Numbered from the stretch's first letter, positions 1 through 12,079 are shown. The stretch: 64,000 nucleotides of DNA from Sanderia malayensis (GCA_013076295.1 RQOL01000876.1:62001-126000); one strand, 5' to 3'. Program-made: numbers and translations. Notes: generated from the letters alone by a model not told the origin.

Positions 1-1390
1 AAGCCCATCAGTCTTGCACCTGCCAGATTGCAAAGAATGCTTCTTCGCTTGTCAAAGTATGATGTCCATGTGAAGTATGCGGGTGCTAATAGTGTCCTGG
101 TTGCTGACACCCTGTCTGGTCTGATCGACCAAAGCAATCCAAGAGAAGTACTGGGTCTGGATAGGAACATCGCTCAGATGTTAAAAGTCGAACCAACTCG
201 ACTCGAAACACTGCAAGAGGAGACAAGGGCAGACGGCACTCAGAAAGACCTGATGGACTCATCATGAAAGGCAACTGAGTCGTCATCCCTGCTGTTCTCA
301 GACCAGGCACCCATGATCGCCTACATGAGGCACACCATCACCTCAACACTTTAGCATGTGAGACGCACTGTTTACTGGCCAAAACTTCAAGATGATATCT
401 CTAAGATGGTCCAGGAATGCAATGAATGTCAGTGACTTGGTAATAAGAAGACACGAACCCCTTGTCCACTGGAACTTGTAGGCATGGACCTCTTGGACTT
501 CAAGGGTCGACAGGCATTTGTCACATTTGGCTAATTCTCTGGCTTTGTCACCTTTGGTACGCTTCTTGGTCAGAGGAAAATGGGCCTTGGTACAAATCGG
601 ATGAATTTTGACGCTTGTGTGAAGAGTTCGAAATTGGGTACTCTACGTCAAGCCCCTACCACCATCAAGGCAATGGTAGAGCAGAGAGAACAATTGGCAC
701 AGTCAAACAGATCCTGAAGAAGTGTGGAAATCAAACAGATATCATCAAAGCCATAACAGCCTACCTAGACACCCCACTCAGTGATCTGCTACCTTCACCA
801 GCTGAAATATTTCACAATTGATGCATTAACAGGAGGCTCAGCATCAACATGCTTTCAACCGCTTTAACTGACCAGCGCACCTCAAGCCTTTGAAGGGTGA
901 TATCTCTTACATGCCAATCCAACCAATCTGGTTTACTGATGACACATCAGATGAATGGAAGCCTGGTTATATTGAGGCCAGAGACATTGCACCAGACTCG
1001 TATTGGTTGATCAATGACAGAAATAATAGAAGATTGAGGCATAACAAGCATGGCATCAAACCACGCCATAAGAGCATTGCAATGCAGCGACCACAAGATT
1101 TCGTGACAGTCAAACCACAGTTGTCTGGTTTGACACCAGATTCCGAGTTGGCATCTAAACCATCAGTTCCAGTTTCTCCAACAGAACAAATTTCCACAGG
1201 TGATCCACCAATAGAGTCGTTAGAGCCTCTGCCTGCTGATCCCAATTGTAAGACCCCCCCTAGTATGAGAGCAGTCACAATCTCGGTCAAGAAACAGGCA
1301 GCTCATGCAACCCCAGTACAGTGCCAACAAGGACAGTCAGGGTGTCAGATCAAATCAACCAAGAATCCTGACTATGTATACATTTAGTAC
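1..1390 (+). pseudogene. Ty3/Gypsy retrotransposon pol remnant (RNase H end and integrase)
   Basis: This is the 3' half of a Gypsy pol polyprotein, cut by the window edge. The end of RNase H (ADTLSGLI, positions 28-130) is followed by an HHCC zinc finger at about 355-434 (VYWPKL, then CNEC) and integrase core pieces. Around 480-530 there is VGMDLLDFKG, carrying the first catalytic Asp context. The catalytic-Glu helix GNGRAERTIGTVK lies at about 670-710. The integrase C-terminal region at 890-1080 (GDISYMPIQP, EWKPGYIEARD) is typical of Gypsy elements. The region changes frame several times and has a stop after 264, so it is non-functional. The tail 1081-1387 is low in recognisable motifs. The family call is firm; the clade is not resolved. 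Confidence 0.88.
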
Positions 1391-1700
1391 ATTTGGACAT
1401 TGAACACTGACTTGCCTCAGTTTTGGGTTTCATTGTTAATTAAACACTTGGACATTAAAACTGACTTGCCCCAGGTTTGGCCTTTGTTTTGTTTTGTCTT
1501 GTTCTTGTGCTTTGTTGTTTGTTTTAGAAACTAGTGTTTTACAATTCTTTTTTTTAAAGGGGGACATTTTGCATTACTTAGTCCCAGCCCCCCTCGTGTT
1601 TTGTACTCTAAGCTCTTTGTACCCTATACTTAGTCGCCATTTTGTAACTTATTTGTAAGTTTAATCTACATTCAACAAGAAAACTTGAACAGTACATAGA
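1391..1700 (+). repeat. Probable Gypsy polypurine tract and 3' LTR remnant
   Basis: The pol frame stops at 1387. A T-rich stretch leads into the purine run AAAGGGGGA at 1556-1564, which looks like a polypurine primer. A TG dinucleotide follows at 1570, the usual start of an LTR. The next 120 bp (to about 1690) would be the LTR. I cannot find its 5' partner because the element's left end lies outside the window, so the LTR end is not fixed. Confidence 0.5.
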
Positions 1701-1731
1701 TGAATGAGTTCAGCTAGATCATAGTTATCAC

Positions 1732-1803
1732 ACAACATGTAATAACTATGTGATGCACTTGCATCACACAACGTGTGATAACTATGTCATGCACTTGCAT
1801 CAT
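1732..1803. repeat. Two-copy 36-bp tandem repeat
   Basis: Units at 1732-1767 and 1768-1803 share the pattern ACAACRTGTRATAACTATGT followed by SATGCACTTGCATC. Each unit contains the palindrome TGCACTTGCA-like core. The 150 bp after it (1804-1954) shows no gene or repeat that I recognise. Confidence 0.7.
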
Positions 1804-2145
1804 ATTTTCTTTTCATTTAAAATGTTCACCATGTCTCCTTTTCTTTTCAATTCCAATACATTGATTGAAACATTGTTTCACATTATTGTGTACACATATT
1901 ATTGGAGGTACTATCATTCAATTGCCAGCGGACACGTTAAGTAATCCATTCTAATTAGCCGGGGGCGCTTGCATACGCTCGCTTCCCGGAAGGGGGCAAG
2001 TGAAAAGAAAATTAATGTGGTTCGTGCACTTCGTGCGCTGCATTCGCTAATGCTCATGCCCCTTTCAACCCCACCTATTATGGGTTAGCTTGCTGCACTC
2101 GCCTGTGGTTTCCCTTGCTTCGCGTGCTGCATTCGCTCCCGCTTA

Positions 2146-2650
2146 TGCCCATACATACAAACATACATACCTACATACGTACCTACATACATATACTATA
2201 CCTACTATACCTACTATACCTACTATAAAATCATATTATACCTACATACTATACCAACATACTATACCTACCATGCAAACATACTATATCTATTATAAAA
2301 TTATAGTATACCTACCATACAAACATACTATACCTATTATAAAATTATACTATACCTACATACTATACCTACATACTATACCTACCAACATACTATACCT
2401 ACCATACAAACATACTATACCTACTATAAAATCATACTATACCTACATACTATACCAACATACTATACCTACCATACAATCATACTATACCTACTATACC
2501 TACTATAAAATCATACTATACCTGTATACTATACCTACATATTATATCAACATACTATACCTACAATAAAAACATACTATACCTACTACACCTACTATAA
2601 AAACATACATAACTACTATAAAAACATACAAACACTTGTCGAAAGTTTAA
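2146..2650. repeat. TAYC-rich minisatellite, first block
   Basis: Irregular tandem repetition of CTATACCTACATA-like 12-14 bp units, starting with ATACATAC just after a satellite unit. An open reading frame of Tyr, Thr, Ile and Leu runs through it only because the repeat has no stop codon in that phase. Confidence 0.85.
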
Positions 2651-2730
2651 ATGAGGAAAAGCCCGTCAAGTAAACAAAGCTTAATCTGGTTGGCGCGCTT
2701 CGCGAGCTGCATTCGCTCCCGCTCTTGCCC

Positions 2731-3160
2731 ATACATACCTACATACATACATACCTACATACATATATACATACATACCTACATACATATACTATACCTA
2801 CTATACCTAGTATAAAATCATACTATACCTACATACTATACCAACATACTATACCTACCCTACAAACATACTATACCTATTATAAAATTATACTATACCT
2901 ACATACTATACCTACATACTATACCTACCAACATACCATACCTACTATAAAATCATACTATACCTACATACTATACCAACATACTATACCTACCATACAA
3001 ACATACTATACCTACTATACCTACTATAAAATCATACTATACCTGTATATTATATCTACATATTATATCAACATACTATACCTACTATAAAAACATACTA
3101 TACCTACTACACCTACTATAAAAACATACATAACTACTATAAAAACATACAAACACTTGT
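2731..3160. repeat. TAYC-rich minisatellite, second block
   Basis: A near copy of the preceding block, again starting right after GCTCTTGCCC and ending just before TCGAAAGTTTAAATGAGG. The two blocks with their flanks form a direct duplication about 520 bp apart. Confidence 0.85.
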
Positions 3161-3957
3161 CGAAAGTTTAAATGAGGAAAATCGTGCAAATAGTGCCTGA
3201 AAAATTCATAACTTTGACTTGGTTTTCATTGGGCCTAAGCGTAGCAAGCATGCCGAAGCAACCCCTACTACAAAAATTATAACTATTTCAATTCCCAAAA
3301 TAAAAAACAAAGCTATCACCTGTGTTCCCAATTGTTTCCTGCAACTCTCCAGGGGTCTTTGAAACAATTAGCAGCTCTTTACAAAGATAATTCAGCTCGT
3401 AAAAAAGTTTGAAAGGGGCCCTTTGTGTGCAAAACAAAAACACGCATCTTCTCCAAAAGTACCTGCTGCAACCGAGGACGAATAACGAAAAACAACCGAA
3501 AATTCATGTGCGTTGCCTGGAAGCCAAGGGCGAATAACGATCGACAACGCACGTGGGTTGCCCCAAAAGAGCTAATCAAATTGCAGCAAAAGGCGAAACG
3601 GGTCACATGAACAGCGAATACTTTGTTCAAAAATGGAGTTTGTGATGCGGATTTGGAAGTTTCGACAGTGTAAACGTTGGTTTATTCGTGATAGCCAATT
3701 AAGCGAATATAAACAAAGAAGTTGCTAACCTTTTAGTCGAAACTGTGAGCTCTCATATAGATAACTTTTTGGTTCAGCCAGCAAAGAGCAACTCACTTAA
3801 AATTTGGGCAGATTAAGGGCCTCAGAAAAAGCCTTTATGGATACTTCGTTCGCCGTTTCGGCCTATTGTTTTGGTTCGTTCGACCTATTGTTTCGGGTCG
3901 AATCTATTGTTTTAGAGTAGTTTCGAGCCCTTGGCACGTGACATCACAGAATATATA

Positions 3958-4588
3958 CAGGGTGGCCCAGAAAAAAGTAACCCCTCTAACAAAATAATTC
4001 GTAAAAAATATTTCTGAAATAGCAATTTCATGAAACTCATACTTCAAGTTATTCCACTTAAGTGCGATATTTTGTCTAAATATTGTGCTGGTAGAGTTTA
4101 TTATCTCTGAGTAAATGTACTCTCAAACTTAAGCATCCAAAAACACACTGTTTGGAAACATGTAACTTTATATTGGCGCAACAAAACACGAAAAACTTCA
4201 ACAACTCATTCTATCAGTCACATAAGATGTTCAAAATGTCAGTCTGATAAGATTCTTTTTCTTCCCCATCCTTTTTCTATTCTTGAATTCTTTATAAGAT
4301 GCTTATCTTCTACTGATATTGCAGGCATTTTCCTTTACGTTAATTTTTGTTTTGCTTGCTCGCTGACGTGATGAAATTTCAAATTCCCGCCAAAACAGTG
4401 TGTTTTTGTATGTCACGAACTTAACGCCTCATTGTGGCTAGATGGAAGCTCTAAACGTCAAGATATTTCTGCACGTTAATTCACTTGAATTGAGTATCAT
4501 CTGGTACAATTTTGATTGAATTCACTTTTGAGAAAAAATGTCTATAAATTATTTTGTTTGGGGGGTTACTTTTTCTTGGGGCACCCTG
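3958..4588. mobile_element. Mariner-type MITE with about 50-bp TIRs and TA target duplication
   Basis: The left end CAGGGTGGCCCAGAAAAAAG and the right end (reverse complement) CAGGGTGCCCCAAGAAAAAG are imperfect inverted repeats that continue for about 50 bp (AACAAAATAATT in both). TA flanks both sides at 3956-3957 and 4589-4590. The flanking sequence joins to give the ATATATAT found uninterrupted in the related element near 60140, so an empty site is present in this window. There is no coding capacity. TA duplication and the CAGGGTG start fit Tc1/mariner-like MITEs. Confidence 0.85.
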
Positions 4589-4719
4589 TATATTAGATTA
4601 AAGTTGTTGGATTTCCCATAAAATCATCCTTCCTGGGGCACACCAGATTCGGGCTGTAGAGAAGCATCCATTGTTGGAGGTTTCTTTTGATATCGGAGCT
4701 GCCATGTTGGTATTGGTTG

Positions 4720-5059
4720 TAGACCAGACGGAAATGGCGGGGAGTACCACTTTGGGTCAGGGAAAATTCAATTACCAATTTCAGGCTCTCCATCAACTGG
4801 GTATTTAGGAATGTGATGGTAAACAGGGATTTTCCGCTGTTTTGAGGGTTAAAATGGGGGTTAAATGAGGAATGGTTTCTTCTGGACATCTGCGGAGGAA
4901 GACTAACTTACAAAACGCGTTTTAGCGTGGTAAATACTGCCTAAACCATAAACAAAATAGACAATGTGCTTCTCTTGGCCAAACTATATTCATCATTGAA
5001 AAAAGGGGCATAATTGGTCACGTGACAGTCAATGACCCCATGCCCTTATATGGAAATGA
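4720..5059 (+). repeat. Left terminal inverted repeat of the Academ-like element
   Basis: 340 bp matching the reverse complement of 10084-10423. It contains GGTCACGTGACAG near its inner edge and the T-rich ATTGAAAAAAGGGGC block. The match ends at TGGAAATGA (5059). Confidence 0.92.
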
Positions 5060-5672
5060 TTCACAATATTAAGACGAAATACATCCATTAGCTATCTCGA
5101 ACTCATTACATCGCATGTTAGTCGGCAGTCTTTGTTGTATGAAGTGGGGGGGGGCTTAAAAGATAGGGGGGCTTAAGCTTTTTAAGGTAAACTATTCAGA
5201 CGTGGAGGTCCTCAGATTTCTTCCTGAGCAGTGCTGACGTCAGATCCACTGTTCTCATCTCAGAATAGCGCGAATGGTGTCAGCAGGCTTATTACTGTTG
5301 CAATTATTTTGTTTGGTTGACGTAAGCCGCCCTCCATGAGCTGAGTTTGTTGAAATGGTTGACATTCGATATACATTTTGGATGTACTAGTCTATGCAAA
5401 GTTGAAAATCAAGAGCAAGCAAAGCAAGGTGGTTCAAGTTTATACATTTTCATTTCTACATGCGAAGATTGCATGAGACAACAAGGATCTTAAGGTATTG
5501 AATATTTAATTTGTTATTTCCCGAGTCTTCTTTATTTCTATAGAGGCATAGCGGGTAATGAATTTGACATGTGCTCATACCCTTTTTATGCGAAAGACTC
5601 AACTGATTACTAAACTTTCTTAACTTTTGAATCTATATGAAGAATTTTTACTTTTGACTTTCCTTATAGTAA

Positions 5673-8600
5673 TGGAAAAACTCCACTGCATAACACATTG
5701 TACAATTAAAAAAGCCAAATATAGTAAAATAAAAGCCATATCTGAGATCAACAAGGAGAAGATTTATGCTGCCAAAGATTATCGTGAAGTGCTAGGGGGC
5801 CAAAACTATCATGAACAGCAATGTCGTTCAATTCCGGATGAAATTGATCCAGAGAGCCATGGAATTCATCTTGAGCCATGCTATTAGAAATTTACTCTTA
5901 TACTTTCCACCAAAAAGTCCTCTCCTGCACTTGGTGGCAGCTCCGATGAAAGATGCGTTGATAATGGTTCACGCCCTAAAAGAGCCCAAGTTTCCTCAGA
6001 TAAAGAGTCCAGACCAGTTTTTCCGAAGGAATGTAACTTTTGTGGTAAATACCGTATAACACGTAAAAAGAAAGCAATTTTGCCAATCACAATCACAACG
6101 CTAAATGCTGAAGCAACAATCAAAGAGGCAGCAGAAAGTCAAGAAGATAAAAGCATACATTATCAAATCAAAGATCTTGATTTAATAGCCAAGGAGTTGA
6201 AATACCATGAATGTTGCCGCAGGGACTTTATACGGAAGAAGAAAGCTGACTCGGAACAGTTAGAAAGTGAACGCTGCGTTGGAGATTTCGAAGCAGTAGT
6301 CCAATGCATTAATGAAAAGGTGATGGGAGAAAATCAAGCAGTGTTGATGGCAGTTCTTCATACAATTTACGGACTATTCCCAAAGGACACAAGATATCGC
6401 AGCAAATTGAAGTCAAGAATCCTCTCTGAGTTTCAGGAAGAGCTATACTTTCTTGTTGTTAATAACAAAACTCCCGAAGTCATTATCAATGCTGAGGCAA
6501 TTGACTCGCACACCTTATTCAATTCCCGCGATCATATAATAAAACAGACTGCTGACTACCTTCGTGAAGATATCATAAAATTAGCCAAGGAGACTCCCGA
6601 GCTAAGATGGCCGATCACTATGGAAGAATTGAACAAGGACAGAAGACAACCTACAGAATCAGTCATATCAATTCTTGAATGCTTGCTAAAGAGTAAGGAT
6701 CACCCAAATCGAGATAGAGTGTCCCAACTTATTTCATCGTATTCGGCAGACATGATCAATGGAGTCACCAGAGGTAAATTTGTTACGTCAAAACACTTTT
6801 TACTTGGATTAGGTATTCACAATATAACTGGGCAGAAGAAGCCTGTCCAAATATTGAATCATCTAGGCCACTGCATCGGCTATGATTTGGTATGTGAGGT
6901 AGAAACGGCCCAGGCTGAAAAGGCGCAAGTTTTAGCTTCAAAAGGTAAAGCTTTGTCACTAATGACAGCAGAAGAAAATGAAACAGTTTTGATTTACTTC
7001 TTGGTTGACAATTTTGACAAAAATATTGAGACTCAGACGGGTCACGGGGCCATTAACTCAACGCATATCATTGCGTTTCAAGAAAAGTCCCCGTCGCTAT
7101 CACCTCTGAAAATCACCTTGCATTTGAAAGAACAAGACAACGAAGGTTAAGCGCACAACTGGAAGAGCCTGCTGAATTGCACATAAATGCTAAAAAAGAG
7201 CCACCTGCGTATGATCTTCCAATGCAAGAGCACGATCAGTTCTCATTGACTCCATTTAGAGTCAGTATCCTGTTTTGGTCGACAATTAGACACTGCAATT
7301 CGTCAGATCAGACAGTTTCAAGTTATGCAGGTTGGCTAACACAGGTTAGGGAGTCCTTACTAACAGATCCTTTGAAAAAGACTGTCTTGACTTACCTACC
7401 ACCAATCAACTCGAAAGTCACAGATTTCACCAACATCTTTCGGTACCTTCAATATCTTCAAAAGCTGGCAGCTGAAGCCAACATTCCGTACGTCAAGGTG
7501 ACGCTTGATGTCGGGGCTGCAATAAATGTTTATAAGTTGATCTGGAATTTTCCAGATATTTTTTACAATGTCATTGTACATCTTTGTGACTTCCATTTTC
7601 TTAAAGATAACTTTACCCTGTTGGGGAACATTGTGAAAGGATCTGGGTTTGAAGACACTGTGGTTCAAGCCAATTTGTGTTCATCTGGCAGCCTAAATGG
7701 GGTCTTAAATGGAAACCACTACAATCGTGCATGGACTGTACATGCAACATTTTCAGAGGCATTAGAGCGTCTGCTTACGGAAAGGTTCCTGGAAGAATTT
7801 TCTTTCAGTATTCCTTAAGATGTCATTAAAGCTGCGTCAGATCCCAAAGGTATGCTCTGTACAGTGAACGATGAAGAGTTCTTTGAAAAATAAAGCCATT
7901 TCAAGCAATCGATCCGTGAAGGAAAATATGGTCTAACGGCCCAATTCTGGTTCATTCTATACCTAGATTTGATGGAAATGCAGAAACTTACACATCGTGC
8001 AATCCAAGAAAAGAACTTTGATCTTCGTCTTGCTTGCTGGAAATTCTTTTTGCTCCTGTCTTTTTCGCTGCAAAAGGTGAACTATGCTCGCTATGGGTCG
8101 TTCTATGAGCGTGATGCAAAGACAACTGGGGGTATGACAAACTTCGCATCGAATAGCATGGGAATCCTAAAGTGGACATTAAACCGCTCCGAGCAAGCCA
8201 GTAATACAAGCAGGCTTCTTGAAATGGCTGATGTTAACAGTCCAGCAAATCTATACAAGCCTTTACGACCTTCTCAAATCTTAAAGTCTGAAAAACGGGT
8301 ATCTAAAGTTGTGGATGTGTTAAAGAAAGAATATATTAACCCTTTTGACTCAAATCTCGATAACGCTTGCTTGTTCAATTTAAGTTCTGGAATTCCACTT
8401 GGACAAGACATTGTAAATAATATCATTTCGATTAAGGAACAAGGCGATGATGCTTACAAACAATTTCATCTTGATTGACTCCAACATGAAAGATTTGTAA
8501 GCTTTCACCAACCAATTAAACGGCCAAATCTAAAATTGTTCAGTGATTCGAGCAGGAAAGTTGTTCTCAAAAAGGATTCTAAGGCCAGATCGATTGAAGC

Positions 8601-10007
8601 CAATTGTGGTATCCTCGGAAGTCTGATTGCAGTCTCGACAAGAGCGGGACAGGTGATTGATTTCCAAAAGGCTCTGAAGTATCCTTTAAGCTCAGTGCTT
8701 TTAATATTGGCGAATCCAGATGGTACGCGAAGAGCAACTACCAAAAATAAGCTGCAAAGCATCATCTTAGATCATTCTAGCAATCCGATTCCTCATCCAA
8801 CAAAGAACTCACCAGATAAAAGTATCGTTATGGCATTGCTGATTGATATGATGGCAGGCATTCGCACACTGAACGAGATTCCGGATACATACGAACTCCT
8901 AACGTGGAAATTTCTAAAGTAAATACCATCCGGATACGATCGAATTGACATCATTGCAGATAAATACAGAAGAGAATCGATAAAAACGGCGGAGAGAAAC
9001 AAGAGGGGTGAGTCCAACAGAATCATGATTGAGTCTGAGCAATCAAAAAACCCAGAAATTGTCAAGAGTTTTTAAAGAATGGCGAGAATAAGCGAAATAT
9101 GATTACATTGATGTTCGATGTAGTAGTTAAAGATCGCATCAGAGCACTTGATTTGCTAAACTGCTAAGAAATTCTGTTTTCAGCTGACAACAATTGCACA
9201 AGAGTGACCCATGTCGCAGTAACAGAGGAGGAAGAATTGACCAGTGATCAGGAAGAAGCAGATACCAAGTTAGCATTGCATTGCCTTCACGCCCTTTCAA
9301 AGGATGAAAACAAGCATGTCATTGTTTGATCCCCATTGGCAGACATTGATGTCTTGGTTATTCTGCTTGCGAAAGTTGAGTCTCAACACTGAGTATTCCT
9401 TGATTTTGGAGTAGGCATGCACAGGAAAGGGGTTTACTTAAACAATATTGAAATGGAGAATGTTGAAAAGAAGTGTCTTATTGGCTTTCATTCATTCACA
9501 CGAAACGATTATATTTCATCTTTTTTTCGTAAAGGAAAAGGACAATGTTGGCGAGTGGTTGAAAAAAATCAAAAGTTCATTACAACATTCACACAGGTAG
9601 GATCAACATCGGATCTAATGGAAGAAATCTTTCAAGAACTAGAGGAATATGTATGTCGCTTGTATGGTTGCAGAGTAAGACATGTAGATGATGCAAGATA
9701 CCAAATGTTCGAGAAAAAAATTAACAAAGACGGAAAGGTGATTGACATGGCACTATTGCCACCATGCCAGAGTTCTCTAATGTTGCATTCACAGTGTGCT
9801 AATGTAGTTGCAAAAATTTGGAATTCAGCCGACCAAAGAACTTGTGCATTGCCTGATCTTAGTACCCTTGGATGGACTGATGATCTACAAATCAAATGGA
9901 TCAAATCTGCATTCCCTGCTGAGGTTGAAGAGCTATTATTTGACGCTAATGACGAGGATTTCTATGGAGAAGAAGACGAGAGTAAAGAGGACGAAAAAGC
10001 TGACTAA
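5673..10007 (+). pseudogene. Academ-like DDE/XPG transposase, decayed
   Basis: A translation of about 1,400 residues can be followed from ATG 5673 through two frame changes (about 7130 and 9070) and roughly eight in-frame stops (for example TAG 5886, TAA 7816, TAA 7891, TGA 8476, TGA 9328, TGA 9391). The order is: N-terminal Cys/His segment (CNFCGK, DLDLIAKELKYHECC); DNFD at about 7008 and TLDVGAA at about 7500, likely first Asp positions of a DDE fold; CDFH at about 7590, a C/DxxH-type motif; a conserved middle block (NPFDSNL, LSSG); then an XPG/FEN-like region with QEEADTK (about 9259), DIDVLVILL (about 9345) and a loop SFTRNDYISSFFRKGK. The C-terminus is acidic (EEDESKEDEKAD) where the 21 kb copy has a Cys-rich domain. 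Most stops fit C-to-T change at CGA or CAA codons. Domain names are inferred from motifs. Confidence 0.78.
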
Positions 10008-10083
10008 GATTACATACTGTATGGTATTAATATATCTTAGGAATTTCACATTTTAAAAATAGATTTTAGGTCCCCTTTTGATC

Positions 10084-10423
10084 TCATTTCCATATAAGGG
10101 CATTGGGTCATTGACTGTCGCGTGACCAATTATGCCCCTTTTTTCATTGATGAATATAGTGTGGCCAAGAGAAGCACATTGTCTATTTTATTTATGGTTT
10201 AGGCAGTATTTACCATGCTAAAACACGTTTTGCAAGTTAGTCCTCCTCCGCAGATGTCCAGACGAAACCATTCCTCATTTAACCCCCATTTTAACCCCCA
10301 AAACAGCGGAAAATCCCTGTTTACCATCACATTCCTAAATACCCAGTTGATGGAGAGCCTGAAACTGGTAATTGAATTTTCCCTGACCCAAAGTGGTACT
10401 CCCCGCCATTTCCGTCTGGTCTA
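10084..10423 (-). repeat. Right terminal inverted repeat of the Academ-like element
   Basis: Inverted partner of 4720-5059, equal in length. The transposase frame ends 77 bp upstream at 10007, so the 3' untranslated region is very short. Confidence 0.92.
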
Positions 10424-10506
10424 TTGATGTTTAATTGATATTTATAAAGGATATTTACAGGGAGTTAGGATATAGATAGATAGTGGCATGGACTTATAAT
10501 TGGGGA

Positions 10507-12075
10507 TGATGGTAGATTGCACAGAGAGAAAGGAAATCCATGTTCCCCTAGGCAATATAAAGGAACATGGTAAAGCATAACTCACGTGTTTTGCCCGAGG
10601 CTGTATGAGGCCACAAGGTCTTTGCCTCAGCTGTATGAAGTCATCAGGTCTTCGTGCGAGCTGTATGAAGACATCAGGTCTTTACCTGAGCTGTATGAAG
10701 AGATGAGGTCTTTGCCTGAGCTGTATGAAGACATCAGGTATTTCCTGAGCTATATGAAGACTTCAGGTCTTTGCCTGAGCTGTATGAAGACATGAGGTCT
10801 TTTGTTTGAGCTGTATGGAGATATGAGGCCATCGTTTTTGGAGTTGGGTTGGTGTGGGAAATTTCGCCTCTTTCAGATCTGTGTCTATTAGACCTGTTCC
10901 ATTGCAAAATCTTTTGCAGGGCTTATGTTTCTGAGCAAAATGATTGTAGCTCCAACCAGTAACAGAATGATATTAGGTAAGGTTGGAGAGCAAAGCAAGG
11001 GAAGTTTTAAAAAAACGTTTCAAATATACTGTGCATACCTTCAATGGTGAAAAGGCATTCCACCTGGGGTCTGTGCATAGAGAAACTCCATGGGATATGC
11101 TGCGGCCTGTTCTGGATCATCTGTCTGGACTGTGTCAATGCTGAGGTACTGTTCCAGGGGTGTTGGAAGTCTTTGCAGAATGAGTGCGTTGATGTGATGT
11201 GTGAACTCGTTCTTTGGTGTCAAACAACAACACTCTGACATGGTGTTGGGATCCAATAAGAGATGTGCATTTGCTGATTCAGCTCGAGGATAGATCGAGG
11301 TCACGAAATGCTGAAAATGCTTGGTAGGTCTCGTGTTGAAGAGCTCTCATGTTTGTAATGAGTTTGAGTTGTTGTAATGGAGACCACAGATTGTTTACTT
11401 TTCATGACTTGAAGCATTCTGGCACTGCTCGTTCTCTGCATGCTTTCCTGATGACTGGCAGTATTTGTCTGAAGTCATCGCCAAGCATGAAGTATTTGCA
11501 GCCGAAAGGTCTGCAGACTTTGGTGATGTCTTTGAGGAGAGAGTCAACTGCTTTGAGTGATGTTGCTTGAATCATGGAAGCTTCGTGCCATATGAAGATC
11601 ATTGTCTCTTGCAGTTGTTCTGCTCTTTGATGTTGCAGGGGGAATTGTCAAACAGAGCCTGCAAGAAAGGGACATGGTCATTGTTTGCATTTCATTGAAA
11701 ATGTAAATCATATCTGTGACATGCAACAAATGTTGACATGCCTCGTTATCTGTACAATGCGCAGCCATTTACGTCAAGTTCTGTGTGAGGTCGTTTGGGA
11801 ACTTCTTTGTGCATTTCCCATCTTGCATGCAAACGCATGACGGATTGAGAATTCCACACGGGCTGTGCATCATGTGTTCCTTGATGATGCTGTACTCGCT
11901 TGTGTGGATGTTCTGGTCTGGTATCTCTGCTGATATGATGGGTTGACATGCTCTTCTTGTGTTATGTTGACATGGTGTGCGTGGCTTGTCACCGTCTGCA
12001 AGAGATAGGATCATGTGAGTGTGGGGCAGTCCATGCTGTCCAGAGCTGGATACGGCAGTGATGATAAAGGATCGG
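10507..12075 (-). mobile_element. Internally deleted Helitron remnant (Rep fragment plus Pif1 helicase fragment)
   Basis: Reading on the minus strand, a Rep piece at 12075-11769 carries GLPHTHMIL (the HUH histidines), LADGDKPRTP, a decayed ISAEIPD region and SPCGILNP. After a deletion, the helicase reappears at 11700-10880. It has WHEASMI (degraded Walker B), GDDFRQILPVI, then LLDPNTMSECC and YPMEFL, then VGATIILLRNIS. A hairpin CCATGTTCC...GGAACATGG (10538-10570) lies in the 3' part and is shared with the Helitrons at 47368 and 56113. The 3' end is lost or diverges near 10507. Frames are broken throughout. Confidence 0.82.
10600..10835. repeat. 30-bp minisatellite, about 8 copies
   Basis: Units begin GCTGTATGAAG at 30-bp steps from 10600 and carry CATCAGGTCTTTGCCTGA. 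Because 30 is a multiple of three, an LYEDIRSLPE-like decapeptide frame stays open; I do not read it as a gene. It sits inside the 3' part of the Helitron remnant. Confidence 0.88.
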
Positions 12076-12079
12076 GTTG

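Larger units (their letters stand above)
1955..4597 (-). mobile_element. Helitron-like non-autonomous element (satellite family), reverse copy
   Basis: Read on the minus strand this begins at 4597 with TCTAATATA and shares its 5' block with the copies at 39570 and 60132 (CACGTGA box, then repeated AAACAATAGGT-like blocks). It ends at 1955 with CTAA followed by T, which fits the Helitron 5'-TC...CTRR-T-3' rule. Near its 3' end are one or two degenerate 114-bp satellite units (2025-2145 and 2690-2730). Two minisatellite blocks and a nested mariner-type MITE interrupt it. A roughly 520-bp segment (satellite unit, minisatellite, block TCGAAAGTTTAAATG) is duplicated in tandem, with that block at about 2637 and 3157. 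It has no credible coding capacity; reading frames through the minisatellites are artefacts. Confidence 0.6.
4720..10423 (+). mobile_element. Complete Academ-like DNA transposon (5.7 kb, 340-bp TIRs)
   Basis: Ends are TAGACCAGACGG at 4720 and its reverse complement ending at 10423. The terminal inverted repeats are 340 bp each, with about a dozen mismatches counted by eye. TTG flanks both ends (4717-4719 and 10424-10426), a 3-bp target duplication. Between them lies one decayed gene on the plus strand with a DDE-like and an XPG-like region. Short 3-4 bp duplications and an XPG nuclease domain are features I associate with the XPG-bearing branch of the Academ superfamily. Similar TIRs imply fairly recent insertion, while the coding part is already broken. 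The stretch 5060-5672 between the left TIR and the gene holds no recognisable coding sequence and would contain the promoter. Confidence 0.8.

Noticed and set aside
2090..3090. Tyr/Thr/Ile-rich reading frames of 121-159 codons
   Set aside because: They are translations of TAYC minisatellite DNA with no composition or motif typical of a protein family.
4593..4889. 98-codon minus-strand frame, with a partner at 10215-10427
   Set aside because: Both are the terminal inverted repeats of the Academ-like transposon, which explains why the same peptide appears twice.
5673..10007. Alternative genetic code explaining in-frame stops
   Set aside because: TAA, TAG and TGA all occur, frame shifts are also present, and other genes in the window use all three as normal terminators.
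10586..10795. LYEDIRSLPE decapeptide repeat protein
   Set aside because: It is a 30-bp minisatellite inside a dead Helitron; no start context, domain or continuation.
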